Assembly (NCBI GenBank): GCA_003233475.1
Contig: QILU01000231.1
Span: forward strand, 1 to 9,897
Origin: Ahrensia sp.
GTDB lineage: Bacteria > Pseudomonadota > Alphaproteobacteria > Rhizobiales > Rhizobiaceae
DNA: 9,897 nt
Direction: 5' to 3'
Shown here: positions 6,809-9,897 of the stretch, piece by piece
Position numbering within the stretch: position 1 is the stretch's first letter
Layout of the letters: the number at the start of each line of letters is the position of its first letter
Made by a program: the position numbers and the translations under genes
The notes under the pieces: generated by a model
Told to the model about the DNA's origin: nothing
Seen by the model: only the letters and a program-made list of their open reading frames with translations
The model's database searches: none

Positions 6809-7617
6809 TTATCCACCGGAAGGCCAAAAAACCTTTGGCGATAAATACGCGAAATAAACAAAGGGCTGCCGATCAGGTAGCGCCGCCACATGCGAGAGGG
6901 TTCACGCAACAGCCGAAAGATCCATTCCAGCCGGAACCTGACCATCCACCGGGGTGCGCGCGGCACCCGACCCGATGAAAAATCTAAAAATGCCCCCACT
7001 CCAAAAACAACGGCGCAGTGTTTACCGTCGCAATTTTTTGCAATCCATTGCTCCTGTAGTGGATTTCCAAATGCCACAAACAACATATCCAGTCTGGCAT
7101 TGGTGATTTTACCCATGATCTGCTTAAGGTCTGACTTCTCAAAATATCCATCGCGAACGGGAATAAATTTATGCTGACTGTGGGCTCCACCCAATGCCAA
7201 AGCAGCCTCTTCAGCAACCCCCGGTTCCCCCCCAAGAAAGCCAACCCGCATAGGTGTTTTAATATGGTTCAACAATCGAGGTAAAAAATCGGTGCCGTTC
7301 AGATTGTCCGGAAACTTTTCGCGATACAAAGTATCACTGCCCAAATCGATTCCCACACCATCAGCAAGCACTAAAAATTGCTCAAGCAATTTCCGATAAT
7401 CATGGTTTTCATAGGCTATATTTGCCCCATGGGCGTTTAGAAATGCTATTTTTCGATGCTGCCGGTTAAGAACGTCCTTCTCAATCATTAAAAATGCATC
7501 TGCGCGAGAAATCGCGCACACATCCACGCCCAAAATGTTGCGAACATTTGTGCTGCGAGTTTTGGCATGTCCCGATTGCATGGACGGTATGTCATATGCG
7601 TCGATATTTTTACTCAT
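6805..7617 (-). CDS. WecG/TagA/CpsF-family glycosyltransferase (GT26)
   Basis: This 270-residue protein carries the whole family signature: FLNAHGAN (59-66), the LADGVGI acid site (84-90, Asp86 the probable catalytic residue by analogy with TagA), RVGFLGGEPG (124-133), FVAFGNPLQEQW (180-191), VVFGVGAFLDF (203-213), then RAPRWM (220-225) and the C-terminal EWIFRLLREPSRMWRRY (231-247). Members transfer ManNAc, ManNAcA, glucose or a similar sugar from a UDP donor to an undecaprenyl-linked acceptor, usually as the second sugar of the repeat unit, while docked on the membrane through the basic C-terminus. Length is normal, with about 25 extra N-terminal residues. ATG at 7617 has only a weak upstream GAG; codon 13 is an alternative. 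The gene lies 105 bp downstream of the GT4-like gene on the same strand and is coupled by ATGA to the next gene. The donor sugar cannot be deduced. Confidence 0.93.
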   Translation of the reverse strand: MSKNIDAYDIPSMQSGHAKTRSTNVRNILGVDVCAISRADAFLMIEKDVLNRQHRKIAFLNAHGANIAYENHDYRKLLEQFLVLADGVGIDLGSDTLYREKFPDNLNGTDFLPRLLNHIKTPMRVGFLGGEPGVAEEAALALGGAHSQHKFIPVRDGYFEKSDLKQIMGKITNARLDMLFVAFGNPLQEQWIAKNCDGKHCAVVFGVGAFLDFSSGRVPRAPRWMVRFRLEWIFRLLREPSRMWRRYLIGSPLFISRIYRQRFFGLPVDK

Positions 7618-7722
7618 ATCTCGGACTTAGTTATTCCAGATTGGGATCAGCATGTTTACTCATGCCACCTGCTTTCAATACCACGAAACGCGAGACAGAT
7701 CATCTGATTAAGCTCTTGATGG
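7618..7722 (-). other. 105-bp intra-operon gap with a 10-codon micro-ORF
   Basis: This gap separates the GT4-like and WecG-type genes. On the minus strand it holds a short ORF, 7663-7631, of ten codons (MSKHADPNLE), preceded by AGGTGG one base before its ATG. The first nine bases of this ORF (ATGAGTAAA) are identical to the first nine of the downstream WecG-type gene at 7617. The micro-ORF could be a decayed copy of the start region, a leader peptide, or chance; nothing else was recognised here. Confidence 0.2.
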
Positions 7723-8877
7723 TTAAGCCAGGAATTCCACTCCGCGTTTCAATCCCCGTTCCATTTTTTTCAATTGGCCATCGTAAAAGGTTTTGCCGTC
7801 AACATCTTGCAATATCCCTTCCCTGCTTTGAGATATTAATAAAATCAACGCTTTGGAAAAGGTTTTCGCATTGTCCGCCTCCAAACAATTTTCCGGGAGC
7901 ACATCAATTCCGCGCAGGGATGAACTTGTGGCCACGCAGGAATATCCTGCCTGAAAAGCCTCAATCGTTTTCAATTGAACTCCCGTCCCCCCCCGGCTCA
8001 CCAACGGCACAACCCGAACGGAATCAAGAAACTCTCTAGCGCTATCCACCCGCCCCAGAAATTCAACCGCTGGATGGGTATTTTCCAATCCTTCCGGAAT
8101 TCCCCCTGCTACTGCAATGCGATATTCTTTTGGTATTGCTGGGACAACTTCGTTCAAGAACCACAACAGCCCGACAAAATTTGGTTGCCACGACCAGGTT
8201 CCGATTAATCCCAAATCCCACTTTTTAGGTTGATTTTTCCCGGCACTTTCAATCAGCGGCGTGACAAGTGGCAATGTACAGCCTTTGGTTTTTGCCACCG
8301 CATGAGCGGACAAATCTTCGTCACTCAAGGCCCAGACAAAACGAGCCCCATTGCAATACTGTGCCTCAAGCTTTCGTAACAATTTTTCATCCCGATTATA
8401 AAAATATCGCTCTGCTTTTGATTTCGCACTTTTCGCATTTTCCGCGGCCGACTGATGCTCCACATTGTGCGCCACATAAATGTAAGGTGCTTTCAACACC
8501 ACAGGAAACGCCGCCGCCATTTGATATGAGTTGATTATATGACCATCGAAAGGACCGTGCTTTTCGATCTGCTGACTAAATTTTTCGGGCGAGTAGCCAG
8601 TAAGTTTGGCCGCAGCCACGGGCAGGCCTTTAAGTTGCGTACGAGCCAGCCATTCAGCTTTCTTAAGAAAAGAAACGTTGGAATTCTCCAGATTGATGGT
8701 CTTCAAAACATGGATTTCATCCCCCAATGGCACCTTTTGCCGGGGCTGGCGAAAACCAATCACGCTGACTTCATGGCCAAGTGAACGCAGACCTTCAACA
8801 ATTGCCTCATTGGCAATTTCAAATCCGGAGGTTGGGTTCCCATCCGTGATAATCGAAGTGAAAAAGGCTAGTCGCAT
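7723..8877 (-). CDS. GT4-like glycosyltransferase (GT-B fold)
   Basis: The product of about 384 residues resembles retaining GT-B glycosyltransferases of family 4 and the related sugar-transferase group with a GxWxWxPN motif. It begins with RLAFFTSI and a Gly/Asn-rich loop (DGNPTSGFEIANE, 13-25, counting from the GTG). AHNVEHQS (137-144) follows at the end of the N-terminal domain. The C-terminal donor domain contains LGLIGTWSWQPN (223-234), a RIAVAGG strand (254-260), and RGGTGVQLKTIEAFQAG (296-312), whose Glu307 sits where the EX7E-type donor contact is expected. It should add a sugar to the growing lipid-linked oligosaccharide in the cytosol. GTG at 8880 and ATG at 8877 are adjacent in frame; ATG was preferred, and neither has a strong Shine-Dalgarno site. 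The gene is the first of the minus-strand group and diverges from the GT2 gene. Donor and linkage are unknown. Confidence 0.87.
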   Translation of the reverse strand: MRLAFFTSIITDGNPTSGFEIANEAIVEGLRSLGHEVSVIGFRQPRQKVPLGDEIHVLKTINLENSNVSFLKKAEWLARTQLKGLPVAAAKLTGYSPEKFSQQIEKHGPFDGHIINSYQMAAAFPVVLKAPYIYVAHNVEHQSAAENAKSAKSKAERYFYNRDEKLLRKLEAQYCNGARFVWALSDEDLSAHAVAKTKGCTLPLVTPLIESAGKNQPKKWDLGLIGTWSWQPNFVGLLWFLNEVVPAIPKEYRIAVAGGIPEGLENTHPAVEFLGRVDSAREFLDSVRVVPLVSRGGTGVQLKTIEAFQAGYSCVATSSSLRGIDVLPENCLEADNAKTFSKALILLISQSREGILQDVDGKTFYDGQLKKMERGLKRGVEFLA

Positions 8878-8880
8878 CAC

Positions 8881-8979
8881 AAATCAGACCGATATTCCGA
8901 TTGTTTCAAGGAGTATTTAATACCATCGTTGTATTGGAGAATTCGTTAAGGCAAATCAGGTATCTATAAGGCGAACCAT
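8881..8979. promoter_or_regulatory. Short divergent intergenic region between GT4-like and GT2 genes
   Basis: Both divergent promoters should lie within these 99 bp. A perfect 11-bp palindrome, GTATTTAATAC, is at 8913-8923, near the middle, and is a candidate operator or overlapping -10 region. AAGG at 8968-8971 lies 8 nt before the GTG at 8980 and decides that start. An ATG at 8978 is out of frame and reaches a stop after a few codons. No convincing -35/-10 pair was found on either strand. Confidence 0.4.
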
Positions 8980-9666
8980 GTGGAACCTAACATGCCAGAC
9001 ACCCCCACTCTAAAACCCGAAGAAATTACACTCGTTTGGAGCAGCGCGCCAATTCCTCCGTCTGAGGTTGAACTGGTGGTTACCATCCCGACCTTTAAGC
9101 GGCCGGAACATCTTCTAATCACCCTGAATTCAGTTTTGGCACAGGTAACGACGATCAAGTTCGCAATTGTGGTGATGGACAATCATCCTGAAGGATCGGA
9201 AGGCGCAGCAGTTGCTCCCAAATTACTGGAAAACCACAAAATCCCCGCCACGGTAATATTGGCTCACAGGCGTGGAAATTGCGCTGCCTACAACGCGGGA
9301 TTTCATATTGCTCTGAAAACATACCCCAATGCAAAATGGATTCAGGTGATAGACGATGATGAAATCGCCCCACCTCACTGGTTGGATTCGATTGTGAAAG
9401 TCGCGGAAGATCAGGGCACAACCTTTACAGGTGCGCCTCAGCATCCAATTTTTGACAAGGGTTCAAATCTCAAATGGGCTAAACATCCGGTATTCCGACC
9501 TCCCTATGAATCCAGCGGGTCGGTTCCAATCCTGTATTCATCGGGAAACGTGCTCATTTCCACAAATCTTCTTCGGGAACACGGATACCCCTGGCTCTCG
9601 GCGGCGGGGATTCAGATTTCTATTCCAGATGCAAATCCAACGGCGCAAATTTTGCGTGGGCGGTAA
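8980..9666 (+). CDS. GT2-family glycosyltransferase, N-terminal two thirds; frame broken near 9600-9609
   Basis: The first 210 residues form a typical GT2 (GT-A fold) enzyme: LVVTIPTFKRPEHLLITLNSVLAQ (32-55), VVMDNHP with Asp67 (64-70), RGNCAAYNAGF (98-108), VIDDDE containing the DxD-type metal site (123-128), and YSSGNVLIS (186-194). It should transfer a sugar from a nucleotide donor to the repeat unit. GTG at 8980 is chosen because AAGG lies 8 nt upstream; ATG at 8992 has none. From about residue 208 the frame reads an atypical tail (IQISIPDAN...) and stops at 9666. The -1 frame, by contrast, continues with classic GT2 C-terminal sequence to the window end. The intact gene has therefore probably lost bases here (one, or a number equivalent to one in frame), or the assembly is wrong. 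If the stop is real, the product lacks the acceptor-side half of the domain. Confidence 0.85.
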   Translation: MEPNMPDTPTLKPEEITLVWSSAPIPPSEVELVVTIPTFKRPEHLLITLNSVLAQVTTIKFAIVVMDNHPEGSEGAAVAPKLLENHKIPATVILAHRRGNCAAYNAGFHIALKTYPNAKWIQVIDDDEIAPPHWLDSIVKVAEDQGTTFTGAPQHPIFDKGSNLKWAKHPVFRPPYESSGSVPILYSSGNVLISTNLLREHGYPWLSAAGIQISIPDANPTAQILRGR

Positions 9667-9897
9667 ACGCCGGCGTCGATGAAACCACTCCAAAACGGCG
9701 CACCGAGCTTTCCTGGCTGAATTCCCGTAGCCTGCGAAATGGATCCATATCTTCGCTCATTCAGCAAAAAGCGGCCCTTTCGATAGGCGATCATATTAAG
9801 CGGGTTGTTAAGACTTGCCTCCTGCTGGCTGCGTCTCCTTACCGTTCGTTAATACTGTTTGTTAAGGAACGCTCGTTAACAATGGCCCTCAATCCCA
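9606..9897 (+). pseudogene. C-terminal continuation of the GT2 gene in the -1 frame, open to the window end
   Basis: Reading from 9606 in the frame one base back from the upstream part gives GDSDFYSRCKSN, then a W-V-E/D-TP-R pattern (FAWAVNAGVDETTPKRRTEL) and SWLNSRSLRNG. This is the GGxDxDF motif and the following helix of GT2 enzymes, with a hydrophobic stretch TCLLLAASPYRSLILFV near the end. The frame has no stop for 97 codons and runs off the window. The switch point is a run of four G (9606-9609). Adding one G would join the halves as ...SAAGDSDF. Reading from 9600 in this frame gives GGGD, which is closer to the usual family motif, so a longer deletion is also possible. No separate start was identified, so this is regarded as part of the same interrupted gene. 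Confidence 0.75.

Noticed and set aside
7494..8039. Plus-strand ORF of 181 codons spanning the WecG/GT4 junction
   Set aside because: It runs antisense through two well-recognised glycosyltransferase genes; its sequence is low-complexity and has no family motif.
8978..9013. ATG at 8978 as start of the GT2 gene
   Set aside because: It is in another frame and meets a stop after 11 codons; the overlapping GTG at 8980 opens the conserved frame.
9796..9879. Five TTAA boxes (9796, 9808, 9849, 9862, 9876) resembling CtrA-type TTAA-spacer-TTAA sites
   Set aside because: The spacing (12-14 bp start to start) does not fit the TTAA-N7-TTAA motif, and the stretch is well explained as coding sequence for the GT2 C-terminus in the -1 frame.

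Overview
The window is a surface-polysaccharide (exopolysaccharide/capsule/O-antigen type) biosynthesis locus. It most likely comes from an alphaproteobacterium, possibly of the Rhizobiales/Hyphomicrobiales. That assignment is an inference from the general look of the proteins, from moderate base composition, and from a CTAGAG...CTCTAG palindromic intergenic repeat of the kind scattered through genomes of that order. No rRNA, tRNA, CRISPR array, transposase, phage gene or replication origin was seen, and coding density is very high (the largest gap between genes is 223 bp).

Layout: (1) 1-790 (+), the 3' part of an extended short-chain dehydrogenase/NAD-dependent epimerase; 819-2315 (+), a class-III PLP aminotransferase 28 bp behind it. 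(2) 2312-2475, a compact chain of six stem-loops that fills the convergent gap and runs into the stop codons of both flanking genes. (3) 2472-4430 (-), a Wzz/GumC-type chain-length/co-polymerase protein with a long N-terminal extension and no kinase domain. (4) 4431-4653, a divergent regulatory gap. (5) 4654-5964 (+), a Wzx-like flippase. (6) A minus-strand three-gene set, in transcription order: GT4-like glycosyltransferase (8877-7723), WecG/TagA/CpsF glycosyltransferase (7617-6805) and a DUF6492-like putative glycosyltransferase (6808-5918). The last two overlap by ATGA, and the final gene overlaps the 3' end of the flippase tail to tail. (7) 8881-8979, a second divergent gap. (8) 8980-9897 (+), a GT2 glycosyltransferase whose reading frame breaks near 9600-9609 and continues in the -1 frame to the window edge.

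Together the genes fit a Wzx/Wzy-type pathway: glycosyltransferases build a lipid-linked repeat unit on the cytoplasmic face, the flippase exports it, and the Wzz-type protein controls polymer length and export. The initiating sugar-phosphate transferase, Wzy polymerase, outer-membrane exporter and tyrosine kinase are not in this window and may lie outside it. The epimerase/aminotransferase pair may make or modify a building block, but its substrate cannot be read from the sequence.

I do not see a clearly new biological system. The points most worth a second look are the stem-loop array that supplies both stop codons, the interrupted GT2 gene, the uncharacterised DUF6492-like protein, and the Wzz protein with its unusual N-terminal tail.
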